64,000 bases of DNA from Siphonodentalium dalli (lineage: Eukaryota; Mollusca; Scaphopoda; Gadilida; Siphonodentaliidae): the NCBI GenBank assembly GCA_032622095.1, contig CP136063.1:217081982-217145981 (forward strand). The letters run 5' to 3'. Made by a program: the position numbers and the translations under genes. The notes below the pieces were generated by a model. That model did not search any database, was not told the origin of the DNA, and saw only the letters and a list, made by a program, of their open reading frames with translations. This document shows positions 11,034-22,508 of the stretch, one piece after another. Position 1 is the first letter of the stretch, and each line of letters begins with the position of its first letter.

Positions 11034-11417
11034 ATGTTCAATAATCCTAATCGTAGTCGTTATACATTTTGCGAAAAGAATATTTTGGCCCCACATGAAT
11101 TTGACGGACACGAAGAGCTATTCGTATCCGTAACTATATCCGTCATTTGCGAAACCCTTTCTATTCCTTCCGAAAACGATAACGACGACGATTATGATAT
11201 TTACCTGAATACGACAAATGCATGGATAATCATGATCAGTGAGGTTTTCGCTTTGCACAGTCTACCAGATTTAATCACAAAATGTACATTTATCTTCTAT
11301 GTAATCGGCAACCTGAGGATAGTTTTCCGATACTTGCTAAGTGATGGCTTTATGATACAACTAGTGGGGGTCACCATGTATAACTTCTATCAAAGAAGAA
11401 TAACTCTAAACATATAA
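11034..11417 (+). CDS. unrecognised 127-residue ORF
   Basis: This is one of the longer ORFs outside the recognised genes and repeats. It has an ATG start and begins MFNNPNRSRYTFCEKNILAP. It contains an acidic patch (ENDNDDDYDIY) but no domain, zinc-binding pattern or signal peptide that I recognise. It ends about 70 bp before a TTAA-flanked foldback element. It may be random open frame or a fragment of a degraded gene. Confidence 0.2.
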   Translation: MFNNPNRSRYTFCEKNILAPHEFDGHEELFVSVTISVICETLSIPSENDNDDDYDIYLNTTNAWIIMISEVFALHSLPDLITKCTFIFYVIGNLRIVFRYLLSDGFMIQLVGVTMYNFYQRRITLNI

Positions 11418-11488
11418 AAAACTCTCTGTATTGACTTTAAATATTGTCTGAACTTCGTTCACACTATATATATCTATATATTTTTTTT

Positions 11489-12417
11489 TTAACCCCAGTC
11501 ATTCCGAGATCGTTTTTCCTTGCTAAAATGTGATTATGTGATAAAATGGATCTCACATTCGTCGCAATTCTATACGATATTTATTAACCTCGTCCAGTAA
11601 GTTCGATTCGAGCTTCACAAACGCTCGGCTCGAATCAAATTTAGTGCACCCGGTTAATAACTTTCGTATAGAATTACGACTCATTAGAGATCCTCTATTT
11701 ATGATATGAGGATTATAATAGGACCGAAAATACATCTGTGTTGTCTGTGGTCTGAAGGTGACATTCGTGCGAGTGCGAGACAAATTCATCATTGGTGTAA
11801 ACAGTTATTGCATGATTGCAAAGGATTTCCAGAACAAGTGTTTGGAACATGCACATAATGTGTAGACTTAGTACCCTATCTTGCTGACGCAGTATGCCTA
11901 AACGTACATGTAGACGTAACTCTATCCGCGAGGTTTGAGAAATCTCTCTATTGAGCTCTATATTGTTGGTTTCCACCACAAAACGAATAATCAGCCTATC
12001 GCGAATCAAACCTTATTAGAATCGTTAGAGAAACGTGGGGAGTCACTCTTCCTAGTCGAAAAACGCTTGTTCTGGAAATCCTTTGCAATCATGCAATAAA
12101 CTTTTTACACCAATGAGGAATTTATCTCGCACTCGCACGATTGTCACCTTTAGACCACATACAACACAGATGTATTTTCGGTCCTATTATAATCCTCATA
12201 TCATAAATAGAGGATCTCTAATGAGTCGTAATTCTATACGAAAGTTATTAACCAGGTGCACTAAATTTGATTCGAGCCGAGCTGTATCGATGCTCGAATC
12301 GAATTTTGTGGACGAGGTTAATAAATTTCGTATAGAATTGCGACGAATTTTATATTCATTTTATCACCTAATCACATTTTAGCAAGGGAAAAACGATCTC
12401 GTAATGGCTGGGGTTAA
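11489..12417. mobile_element. TTAA-flanked foldback element, 921 bp
   Basis: TTAA at 11489-11492 and 12414-12417 flanks termini CCCCAGTCATTCCGAGATCG and CGATCTCGTAATGGCTGGGG. The arms pair over about 355 bp, including the paired words GAGGATTATAATAGGACCG and CGGTCCTATTATAATCCTC, around a unique core of roughly 200 bp (about 11860-12060). Each arm contains a smaller hairpin built on CGATTCGAGC/GCTCGAATC. Similar minus- and plus-strand ORFs (11553-11792, 12083-12382) are translations of the two arms, not genes. TTAA duplication suggests mobilisation by a piggyBac-like or other TTAA-specific transposase. Confidence 0.8.
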
Positions 12418-12704
12418 AATAAATTAATATTGATTTCCTTATCACAACCAAAGGGGAAGTAAAGTCACCTTCAAGAAAAATTATATTTCCTTTTTAAATG
12501 TGTCTTTTCATGTTGACAAAATTACCCTTATGACACAATGTCATGTTTATCTCACAGTCAACACTAAATAACCCCACACAAATCGAATGTCATAATCATA
12601 TTCTATTTTAACATACTAATAAAGTTATTATCATCGACATCATTGCGCTAACCTCTTACTTCAGTACATCGAAACTCATTGATTAGTGTTACAGTTTGTT
12701 TCAA

Positions 12705-13152
12705 TTAACCCTTTCAGTGCCAGGTCAGATATACCCTGTGCCAATGCATTCTCTTATATATGCGAGTCGAACATAGGTCGCCTCGCATATATAAGAGAAT
12801 GCATTGGCATAACAATTTTTCATCATTTGTTATTATTTTTTACAATTTTAATTATTTTTTCTTATATTCTTTAACAGACTTATTTTGTAGGTTTAGTGCC
12901 AGGGAATCTTACGTTTTTCATGGGCATCAAAATTATTACTATGAATACTTTTGAGTTATAACATATCCCTAGGGTTTTATCCAGTTTGTTTTTAAATTCG
13001 CTATAGCATGCTTAAGCATACCCACAACAAATTCAACCCAAAACAACCTTTAAAAAAATGGGTTTTTTTTTTATTTTCTTTTTTTTTAGGGGCGATTTTA
13101 CAGACCGTAAATTAGGGCCGATCTCATCGGCCCCTGGCACTGGAAGGGTTAA
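12705..13152. mobile_element. piggyBac-like MITE with one hairpin module
   Basis: TTAA flanks lie at 12705-12708 and 13149-13152. Termini CCCTTTCAGTGCCAGG and CCTGGCACTGGAAGGG are 16-bp inverted repeats with one mismatch. The body is 440 bp and contains a single copy of the 69-bp hairpin (12740-12808), flanked outside by CCCTGT. The partner hairpin seen in sister elements is absent. No ORF of its own. Confidence 0.85.
12740..12808. repeat. 69-bp hairpin module (representative copy)
   Basis: The arm GCCAATGCATTCTCTTATAT continues to ATGCGAG, then a mismatch position, a 5-bp distal stem, loop ATA and the mirrored arm, giving 33-nt arms. Other intact or near-intact copies are at 1190-1256, 1286-1356, 2843-2913, 30202-30270, 30350-30418, 51757-51825, 52045-52113, 54111-54179, 54402-54470 and 55892-55960. 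Rearranged copies are at 55665-55758 and 55241-55296. The arms include TATATAAG, a TATA-box-like word present on both strands. Confidence 0.9.
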
Positions 13153-13304
13153 GCCAACCCATCTCATTTGAGAAGACGGGATATATTTGCCATCGAAATA
13201 AAAATTGCTATCAAAAAAATTGTTGTTATGCCGCCAGAGGAGGGTAGTTTTTGGGGTGTCCAACTCTGAATTTTTAACTGCACCCAGGGTTCGCGCTGGA
13301 TCGA

Positions 13305-13380
13305 AATTTACTTTTGCCAAATGAAAATATTTTTGCCAAATTCAATTAGAATTTTCCAAATGTTATCCCTGAAAGTATCA
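13305..13380. repeat. 'TTTTGCCAAATG' repeat fragment
   Basis: The word TTTGCCAAATGAAAATATTT occurs here and again near 24659, each time close to GCGCTGG or GGCAGCGCGAAC. This suggests two fragments of one dispersed repeat. Boundaries are unknown. Confidence 0.4.
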
Positions 13381-13540
13381 TTTTATGCAACCTTGATTGA
13401 GTTTTATATTTCAACACTCGACGTTTGATATCGATAGGAAAGCAGTTAGCTAATAATTATTAGAGCACAATCCCATTGTTGCAATCGTTCCCTGATTTTT
13501 GGTAAAGCACACCGATTCCCAAGGCTGGCGAATGAATAGT

Positions 13541-13850
13541 TCAATGATTACCCCATTGTTAGGCACACTCAACTCACAACAGACAAATCGCACGGGCGCT
13601 TAGAAGTAGCTTCAATTACCAGAAGCCACATGGACATGAACAGCGCTCTGCTTCCCCCAAACACACTGCCATTATACGCCTTTACTATTTATGCACCTCT
13701 AATATACTAAGCATGCACATATATAGGGACGGCGTATAAGGGGAGTGCGGGTGGGGGATGCACGTCCTCTTGTATAATAACTGAAGCTACATTGAAACGA
13801 CCGCGCGATTTGTTAAGAGTGGCTCGTCTCGAACAATGGGATATCACTGA
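13541..13850. mobile_element. nested ~296-bp MITE in left arm
   Basis: The element spans 13548-13843 with termini TTACCCCATTGTT and AACAATGGGATA (imperfect inverted repeats). Inner arm matches (CAAATCGC.CGG.CG against CG.CCGCGCGATTTG, GTAGCTTCA/TGAAGCTAC) make a longer imperfect foldback. It interrupts the left outer end of the giant foldback. The uninterrupted sequence is present in the right end (22509-22530). Flanking TCAATGA and TCACTGA are a probable 7-8-bp target duplication with one mismatch, suggesting a hAT-like insertion. Confidence 0.65.
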
Positions 13851-13851
13851 A

Positions 13852-16800
13852 GGGTGTGACTAAACACCGCCCGGACCAGCCCGGACCAGCCCGGACCAGC
13901 CCGGGCCAGCCCGGACCAGCCCGGACCCCCCATATGGACTATATGAGTGATTGTAAGGCCAATATAAGTGCAGGGTGTCATGGAAACCCACTCAGGGTCG
14001 CTATTAACCCTCAAAATGCCGGCAACGGCGAAAATGTTCGCCGCGAAATGAAGCTAACAGCCCGGACCGCCCCTGCTGCGTCCAGGTATGATTTTAGTAT
14101 CCATACATGTGCGAGGGTGTTAATGAAACCCAAATACGCACGGAGAGTGGTCAAGGTCAAACGGAAGTGCCGCTTATTAACCCCTAAACTTCCCAGATTC
14201 AGCCAGAATTAAATAATTGCGCCCCCAATAAACAAATTCACAGCCCGGACCCCCCTAATGTCCTCGTACTTCTAATAACTCCTTACATATGTGTTGTGGA
14301 ACTACCCTCGACTACACTCACGAAGATACAAGGGCGAGTCGCCCACGAATGCCTGGCAATTAACCCCCAAAATGCCGCCATCGCCGATTATGTTTACCGA
14401 TAACGACGCTGACAGCCCGGACCAGCCCGGACCATCCCAGTCCAGCCCGGACCCCCCATATGGACTATATGTGTGATTTTAAGGGCAATATAAGTGCAGG
14501 GGTGTCATGGAAACCCACTCAGGGTTGCTATTAACCCTCAAAATGCCGGCATCGGCGAAAATGTTCGCCGTGAAATGAAGCTAACAGCCCGGACCGCCCA
14601 TGCTGCGTCCAGGTGGGATTTTAGTATCCATACCTGTGCGGAGGTGTGAATGAAACCCAAATACGCACGGAGAGTGGTCAATGTCAAACGGAAGTGCCGC
14701 TTATTAACCCCTAAACTTCCCAGATTCAGCCAGAATTTAAAAATTGCGCCCCCAATAAACAAATTCACAGCCCGGACCCCCTTAATGTCCTCGTACTTCT
14801 AATAACTCCTTCCATATGTGTTGTGGAACTACCCTCGACTACACTCAAGAAGATTCAAGGGCGAGTCGCCCACGAATGCCTGGCAATTAACCCCCAAAAT
14901 GCCGCCATCGCCGATTATGTTTACCGATAACGACGCTGACAGCCCGGACCAGCCCGGACCTTCCCAGTCCAGCCCGGACCCCCCATATGGACTATATGTG
15001 TGATTGTAAGGCCAATATAAGTGCAGGGGTGTCATGGAAACCCACGCAGGGTCGCTATTAACCCTCAAAATGCCGGCATCGGCGAAAATGTTCGCCGTGA
15101 AATGAAGCTAACAGCCCGGACCGCCCCTGCTGCGTCCAGGTATGATTTTAGTATCCATACATGTGCGAGGGTGTTAATGAAACCCAAATACGCACGGAGA
15201 GTGGTCAAGGTCAAACGGAAGTGCCGCTTATTAACCCCTAAACTTCCCAGATTCAGCCAGAATTAAATAATTGCGCCCCCAATAAACAAATTCACAGCCC
15301 GGACCCCCCTAATGTCCTCGTACTTCTAATAACTCCTTACATATGTGTTGTGGAACTACCCTCGACTACACTCACGAAGATACAAGGGCGAGTCGCCCAC
15401 GAATGCCTGGCAATTAACCCCCAAAATGCCGCCATCGCCGATTATGTTTACCGATAACGACGCTGACAGCCCGGACCAGCCCGGACCATCCCAGTCCAGC
15501 CCGGACCCCCCGTATGGACTATATGAGTGATTTTAAGGGCAATATAAGTGCAGGGGTGTCATGGAAACCCACTCAGGGTTGCTATTAACCCTCAAAATGC
15601 CGGCATCGGCGAAAATGTTCGCCGTGAAATGAAGCTAACAGCCCGGACCGCCCCTGCTGCGTCCAGGTATGATTTTAGTATCCATACATGTGCGAGGGTG
15701 TTAATGAAACCCAAATACGCACGGAGAGTGGTCAAGGTCAAACGGAAGTGCCGCTTATTAACCCCTAAACTTCCCAGATTCAGCCAGAATTAAAAAATTG
15801 CGCCCCCAATAAAAAAATTCACAGCCCGGACCCTCTTAATGTCCTCGTACTTCTAATAACTCCTTACATATGTGTTGTGGAACTACCCTCGACTACACTC
15901 AAGAAGATTCAAGGGCGAGTCGCCCACGAATGCCTGGCAATTAACCCCCAAAATGCCGCCATCGCCGATTATGTTTACCGATAACGACGCTGACAGCCCG
16001 GACCAGCCCGACCATCCCAGTCCAGCCCGGACCCCCCATATGGACTATATGAGTGATTGTAAGGCCAATATAAGTGCAGGGGTGTCATGGAAACCCACTC
16101 AGGGTCGCTATTAACCCTCAAAATGCCGGCATCGGCGAAAATGTTCGCCGTGAAATGAAGCTAACAGCCCGGACCGCCCCTGCTGCGTCCAGGTGGAATT
16201 TTAGTATCCATACCTGTGCGGGGGTGTGAATGAAACCCAAATACGCACGGAGAGTGGTCAAGGTCAAACGGAAGTGCCGCTTATTAACCCCTAAACTTCC
16301 CAGATTCAGCCAGAATTTAAAAATTGCGCCCCCAATAAACAAATTTACAGCCCGGACCCCCTTAATGTCCTCGTACTTCTAATAACTCCTTACATATGTG
16401 TTGTGGAACTACCCTCGACTACACTCAAGAAGATTCAAGGGCGAGTCGCCCACGAATGCCTGGCAATTAACCCCCAAAATGCCGCCATCGCCGATTATGT
16501 TTACCGATAACGACGCTGACAGCCCGGACCAGCCCGGACCATCCCAGTCCAGCCCGGACCCCCCATATGGACTATATGAGTGATTTTAAGGCAATATAAG
16601 TGCAGGGGTGTTATGGAAACCCACTCAGGGTCGCTATTAACCCTCAAAATGCCGGCATCGGCGAAAATGTTCGCCGTGAAATGAAGCTAACAGCCCGGAC
16701 CGCCCCTGCTGCGTCCAGGTATGATTTTAGTATCCATACATGTGCGAGGGTGTTAATGAAACCCAAATACGCACGGAGAGTGGTCATGGTCAAACGGAAG

Positions 16801-17518
16801 TGCCGCTTATTAACCCCTAAACTTCCCAGATTCAGCCAGAATTAAAAAATTGCGCCCCCAATAAACAAATTCACAGCCCGGACCCCCTTAATGTCCTCGT
16901 ACTTCTAATAACTCCTTACATATGTGTTGTGGAACTACCCTCGACTACACTCAAGAAGATTCAAGGGCGAGTCGCCCACGAATGCCTGGCAATTAACCCC
17001 CAAAATGCCGCCATCGCCGATTATGTTTACCGATAACGACGCTGACAGCCCGGACCATCCCAGTCCAGCCCGGACCCCCCATATGGACTATATGAGTGAT
17101 TGTAAGGCCAATATAAGTGCAGGGGTGTCATGGAAACCCACTCAGGGTCGCTATTAACCCTCAAAATGCCGGCATCGGCGAAAATGTTCGCCGTGAAATG
17201 AAGCTAACAGCCCGGACCGCCCCTGCTGCGTCCAGGTGGGATTTTAGTATCCATACCTGTGCGGGGGTGTGAATGAAACCCAAATACGCACGGAGAGTGG
17301 TCAAGGTCAAACGGAAGTGCCGCTTATTAACCCCTAAACTTCCCAGATTCAGCCAGAATTAAAAAATTTAGCCCCCAATAAACAAATTCACAGCCCGGAC
17401 CCCCTTAATGTCCTCGTACTTCTAATAACTCCTTACATATGTGTTGTGGAACTACCCTCGACTACACTCAAGAAGATTCAAGGGCGAGTCGCCCACGAAT
17501 GCCTGGCAATTAACCCCC
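13852..17518 (+). repeat. 527-bp higher-order repeat array, forward arm (~7 units)
   Basis: Landmark ATGTGTTGTGGAACTACCC recurs at intervals of 526-527 bp (14288, 14815, 15342, 15869, 16395, 16921, 17447). Each unit holds three sub-monomers of about 183, 172 and 172 bp, each starting CAGCCCGGACC. Two of them share the block TTAACCC.CAAAATGCCG.CATCG.CGA and the third is more diverged. The outermost unit carries six tandem CAGCCCGGAC-like 10-mers (13862-13926). Units differ by scattered substitutions and small indels. ORFs repeated in every unit (for example MLWNYPRLHSRR...) are by-products of the repeat. The block is more GC-rich than its surroundings. Confidence 0.9.
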
Positions 17519-20500
17519 TGGTTTCTTTTATTGGGGGCACAATTTTTGTAATTCTGAATAAATCTGGCAAGTTTAGGGGTTAATATCGTCACTTCAGTTT
17601 GGCCGTGACCATCGTCCGTGTGTATGCGAGTATCCATGACACCCGTGAACAGATAAGTACAATACAATCACTCCTAGACGCAGTAGGGGCGGTCCGGGCT
17701 GTTAGCTTCGTTATCGGTAAACATATTCGGCGATGGCGGGATTTTAGGGGTTAATTGCCAGGCTTTCGTGGGCGACTCGCCCTTATTTCTTCGTGAGTGT
17801 AGTCAAATGTACTTCTGTAACACATATGTAAGGAGTTATTAGAAGTACAATGGGATTAAGCGGTCCGGGCTGTGAGTTTGTTTATTTGGGACACAATTTA
17901 GTAATTCTGAATGAATCTGGCAAGTTTAGGGGTTAATATCGGCACTTCTGTTTTGCCTTGACCATACTCCGTGTGTTTGTGAGTTTCCATGACACCCGTG
18001 TACATATAAGGCCTCTAAAATCACACCTAGACGCCACAGGGGCGGTCCGGGTTGACAGCGTTGTTATCGGTCAACATATTCGGCGATGGCGGTAATTTGG
18101 GGGTTAATTGCCAGACTTTCGTGGGCGACTCGCCCGTGGTTCTTCGTGAGTGTAGTCGAGGGTAGTTCCACAACACATATGTAAGGAGTTATTAGAAGTA
18201 CGAGGACAATAAGGGGATCCGGGCTGTGAATTTGTTTATTGGGGGCGCAACTTTTTAATTCTGGCTGAATCTGGGAAGTTTAGGGGTTAATATCGCAACT
18301 TCTGTTTGACCTTGAACACTCTCCGTGCGTATTTGGGTTTCGTTAACACCCCCGCACAGGTATGGATACTAAAATCCCACCTGGACGCAGCAGGGGCGGT
18401 CCGGGCTGTTAGCTTCATTTCACGGCGAACATTTTCGCCGATGCCGGCATTTTGAGGGTTAATAGCGACCCTGAGTGGGTTTCCATGACACCCCTGCACT
18501 TATATTGCCCTTAAAATCACTCATATAGTCCATATGGGGGGTCCGGGCATGACTGGAATGGTCCGGGCTGGTCCGGGCTGTCAGCGTCGTTATCGGTAAA
18601 CATAATCGGCGATGGCGGCATTTTGGGGGTTAATTGCCAGGCATTCGTGGGCGACTCGCCCTTGAATCTTCTTGAGTGTAGTCGAGGGTAGTTCCACAAC
18701 ACATATGTAAGGAGTTATTAGAAGTACGAGGACATTAAGGGGGACCGGGCTGTGAATTTGTTTATTGGGGGCGCAATTTTTTAATTCTGGCTGAATCTGG
18801 GAAGTTTAGGGGTTAATAAGCGGCACTTCCGTTTGACCTTGAACACGCTCCGTGCGTATTTGGGTTTCATTAACACCCTCGCACATGTATGGATACTAAA
18901 ATCATACCTGGACGCAGCAGGGGCGGTCCGGGCCGTTAGCTTCATTTCACGGCGAACATTTTCGCCGATGCCGGCTTTTTGAGGGTTAATAGCGACCCTG
19001 CGTGGGTTTCCATGACACCCCTGCACTTATATTGCCCTTAAAATCACTCATATGGTCCATATGGGGGTCCGGGCTGGACTGCGATGGTCCGGGCTGGTCC
19101 GGGCTGTCAGCATTGTTATCGGTAAACATAATCGGCGATGGCGGCATTTTGGGGGTTAATTGCCAGGCATTCGTGGGCGACTCGCCATTGTATCTTCGTG
19201 AGTGTAGTCGAGGGTAGTTCCACAACACATATGTAAGGAGTTATTAGAAGTACGAGGACATTAAGGGGGTCCGGGCTGTGAATTTGTTTATTGGGGGCGC
19301 AATTTTTTAATTCTGGCTGAATCTGGGAAGTTTAGGGGTTAATAAGCGGCACTTCCGTTTGACCTTGACCACTCTCCGTGCGTATTTGGGTTTCATTCAC
19401 ACCCCCGCACAGGTATGGATAATAAAATCCCACCTGGACGCAGCAGGGGCGGTCCGGCTGTTAGCTTCATTTCACGGCGAACATTTTCGCCGATGCCGGC
19501 ATTTTGAGGGTTAATAGCGACCCTGAGTGGGTTTCCATGACACCCCTGCACTTATATTGGCCTTACAATCACTCATATAGTCCATATGGGGGGTCCGGGC
19601 TGGACTGGGATGGTCCGGGATGGTCCGGGCTGTCAGCGTCGTTATCGGTAAACATAATCGGCGATGGCGGCATTTTGGGGGTTAATTGCCAGGCATTCGT
19701 GGGCGACTCGCCATTGTATCTTCGTGAGTGTAGTCGAGGGTAGTTCCACAACACATATGTAAGGAGTTATTAGAAGTACGAGGACATTAAGGTTGTCCGG
19801 GCTGTGAATTTGTTTATTGGGGCGCAATTTTTTTATTCTGGCTGAATATGGGAAGTTTAGGGGTTAATAAGCGGCACTTCCGTTTGACCTTGACCACTCT
19901 CCGTGCGTATTTGGGTTTCATTAACACCCTCGCACATGTATGGATACTAATATCATACCTGGACGCAGCAGGGGCGGTCCGGGCCGTTAGCTTCATTTCA
20001 CGGCGAACATTTTCGCCGATGCCGGCATTTTGAGGGTTAATAGCGACCCTGAGTGGGTTTCCATGACACCCCTGCACTTATATTGCCCTTAAAATCACTC
20101 ATATAGTCCATATGGGGGGTCCGGGCTGGACTGGGATGGTCCGGGCTGGACCGGGCTGTCAGCATTGTTATCGGTAAACATAATCGGCGATGGCGGCATT
20201 TTGGGGGTTAATTGCCAGGCATTCGTGGGCGACTCGCCCTTGTATCTTCACTGGGGGGAAACTGTTTCCCCAGAATCGATTCTATCGCCCTTCCGATTCC
20301 GTCTCTATCGAATTAAGTTCCGACTCTTTCGCGATTTCTAAAACATGTTTTCAAAGTTTTGACCGTTGTTTATAGACTGAATGTCAAAACAGAATGTATT
20401 CTCCAATAACAATCGACATATTATGTCTTTAAACGTGTTTATTGATGACAGTAAAGCAAAATCGGCTGCATGTTGTGCACAGTTAGAGAGGTAGTGCGTT

Positions 20501-22508
20501 TGGGTGCATTTCCCATGAAAATTAAGCAGCACGTTGACGCTCAGATTATCGGCCTTGTCTACTTTAAATTGGACTGAAACTTGTCAAGTTTTATGGTTGA
20601 ACATTAGATAATTATAATACAATACCTCCCGATGGTTCCTCGCCGTACAATTCCTTCAAATTAGTGCCTCAAAAAGCAACAAAAGGTTCCGATTCTATTC
20701 TATTCTTTCGTTCCTGTACATTCATATTCGATCAGATTATTTGATTGTACATCTATAGTTGCCCAATGACAATCCATGGTCATATATGGTTTAAAATGTA
20801 GCCATAGTAAATCAATAGATGAGTTTTAGTGGTCCCAAACGATCATAGGTCAGATATTAAAGATGATCGACCGATAATCTTTAATATCCAACCTATGATG
20901 CTTTGTGACTACTGAACAACTCACATTGGTGTGGCTGTGACTATATTTTAAACCATATATGGTAATATGGCAACTATAAACACAAATTAACTCTCTGGTC
21001 GAATATAATATTGCATTAAACGGGGGGCGAAAGAACCGATCGTGAACATAAAAATCACATTAGAATCGGAACAATGCGTTGCTTCTTTTGATGGATTAAT
21101 TTGTGGGTCTTTTACTGTGAGGAGCCATCGCGAGCTGTGCTGTAATCGTGTCCTGGTGTTCGATCATACAAGAAGACATATTTCAGTCTAATTAAAAGGT
21201 AAAAAGGCCGACAAAATGCTGCTTAATTTACAAAGGAAATGCACACAAACACATTACTCTTCTAAGTGTGCAAAAAATAGCCGACTTCGCATTATTATCA
21301 CCACTAATTACGCACAAAGACACAATCTAGCGATAGTTTTTTGTAAAATACGTTCTGTTTTAACAGTTAGTGTATACATAAATGGAGGTCAAAACTTTGA
21401 AAACATTTGTTTCAAGTCGCGAAAGAGACGGAACTTAATTCGATAGAGACGGAACCCGATAGGCGATAGAATCGATTCTGGTGAAACAGTTTCCCCCCAG
21501 TGATCTTCGTGAGTGTAGTCGAGGGTAGTTCCACAACACCTATGTAAGGAGTTATTAGAAGTACGAGGACATTAAGGGCTGTGAATTTGTTTATTAGGGG
21601 CGCAATTTTTAAATTCTGGCTGAATCTGGGAAGTTTAGGGGTTAATAAGCGGCACTTCCGTTTGACCTTGACCACTCTCCGTGCGTATTTGGGTTTCATT
21701 CACACCCCCGCACAGGTATGGATACTAAAATCCCACCTGGACGCAGCAGGGGCGGTCCGGGCTGTTAGCTTCATTTAACGGCGAACATTTTCGCCGATGC
21801 CGGCATTTTGAGGGTTAATAGCTACCCTGAGTGCATGGGTTTCCATGACACCCCTGCACTTATATTGGCCTTACAATCACTCATATAGTCCATATGGGGG
21901 GTCCGGGCTGGACTGGGATGGTCCGGGCTGGTCCGGGCTGTCAGCGTCGTTATCGGTAAACATAATCGGCGATGGCGGCATTTTGGGGGTTAATTGCCAG
22001 GCATTCGTGGGCGACTCGCCATTGTATCTTCGTGAGTGTAGTCGAGGGTAGTTCCACAACACATATGTAAGGAGTTATTAGAAGTACGAGGACATTAAGG
22101 GGGTCCGGGCTGTGAATTTGTTTATTGGGGGCGCAATTTTTTAATTCTGGCTGAATCTGGGAAGTTTAGGGGTTAATAAGCGGCACTTCCGTTTGACCTT
22201 GACCACTCTCCGTGCGTATTTGGGTTTCATTAACACCCTCGCACATGTATGGATACTAAAATCATACCTGGGCGTAGCAGGGGCGGTCCGGGCTGTTAGC
22301 TTCATTTCACGGCGAACATTTTCGCCGATGCCGGCATTTTGAGGGTTAATAGCGACCCTGCGTGGGTTTCCATGACACCCCTGCACTTATATTGGCCTTA
22401 CAATCACTCATATAGTCCATATGGGGGGTCCGGGCTGGACTGGGGTGGTCCGGGCTGGTCCGGGCTGGTCCGGGCTTGTCCGGGTGGTCCGGGCGGTGTT
22501 TAGTCACA
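17519..22508 (-). repeat. 527-bp higher-order repeat array, reverse arm (~7 units)
   Basis: This is the same three-part unit as 13852-17518 on the opposite strand, with landmarks near 18172, 18702, 19228, 19754 and 22062. The units nearest the centre (17519-18170) are clearly more diverged than the outer ones, which are nearly identical to the forward arm. The outer end repeats the tandem 10-mer cluster (GGTCCGGGCT, 22445-22495). One unit is interrupted by the foldback at 20244-21507. Confidence 0.9.
20244..21507. mobile_element. 1.25-kb foldback nested in reverse arm
   Basis: The element spans 20249-21502 with ends CACTGGGGGGAAACTGTTTC and GAAACAGTTTCCCCCCAGTG. It is a foldback along its whole length: outer arms pair (AGAATCGATTCTATCG, GAATTAAGTTCCG), middle parts pair (GCTGCTTAA / TTAAGCAGC), and the centre is the hairpin GATATTAAAGAT...ATCTTTAATATC at 20852-20887. 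The direct repeat ATCTT flanks it (20244-20248 and 21503-21507), and the empty site is visible in sister units (TGTATCTTCGTGAG), so the insertion is certain. A 5-bp duplication with CACTG ends is not diagnostic of one superfamily. Small ORFs inside are arm translations. Confidence 0.85.

Noticed and set aside
11553-12382. Mirror ORFs MMNLSRTRTNVTF... and MQSCNKLFTPMRNLSRTRT... as a gene pair
   Set aside because: They are translations of the two arms of the TTAA-flanked foldback and have no domain.
20249-21502. Transib/RAG-related element based on the 5-bp duplication and CAC start
   Set aside because: The ends read CACTGGG rather than a Transib- or RSS-type heptamer, and no transposase is present; the class is left open.
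13856-22386. Families of repeated ORFs in the 527-bp units (MLWNYPRLHSRR..., MQGCHGNP..., MNLFIGGAIFKF...)
   Set aside because: They recur only because the DNA unit recurs, exist in several frames and both strands at once, are cut by unit indels and show no protein motifs.
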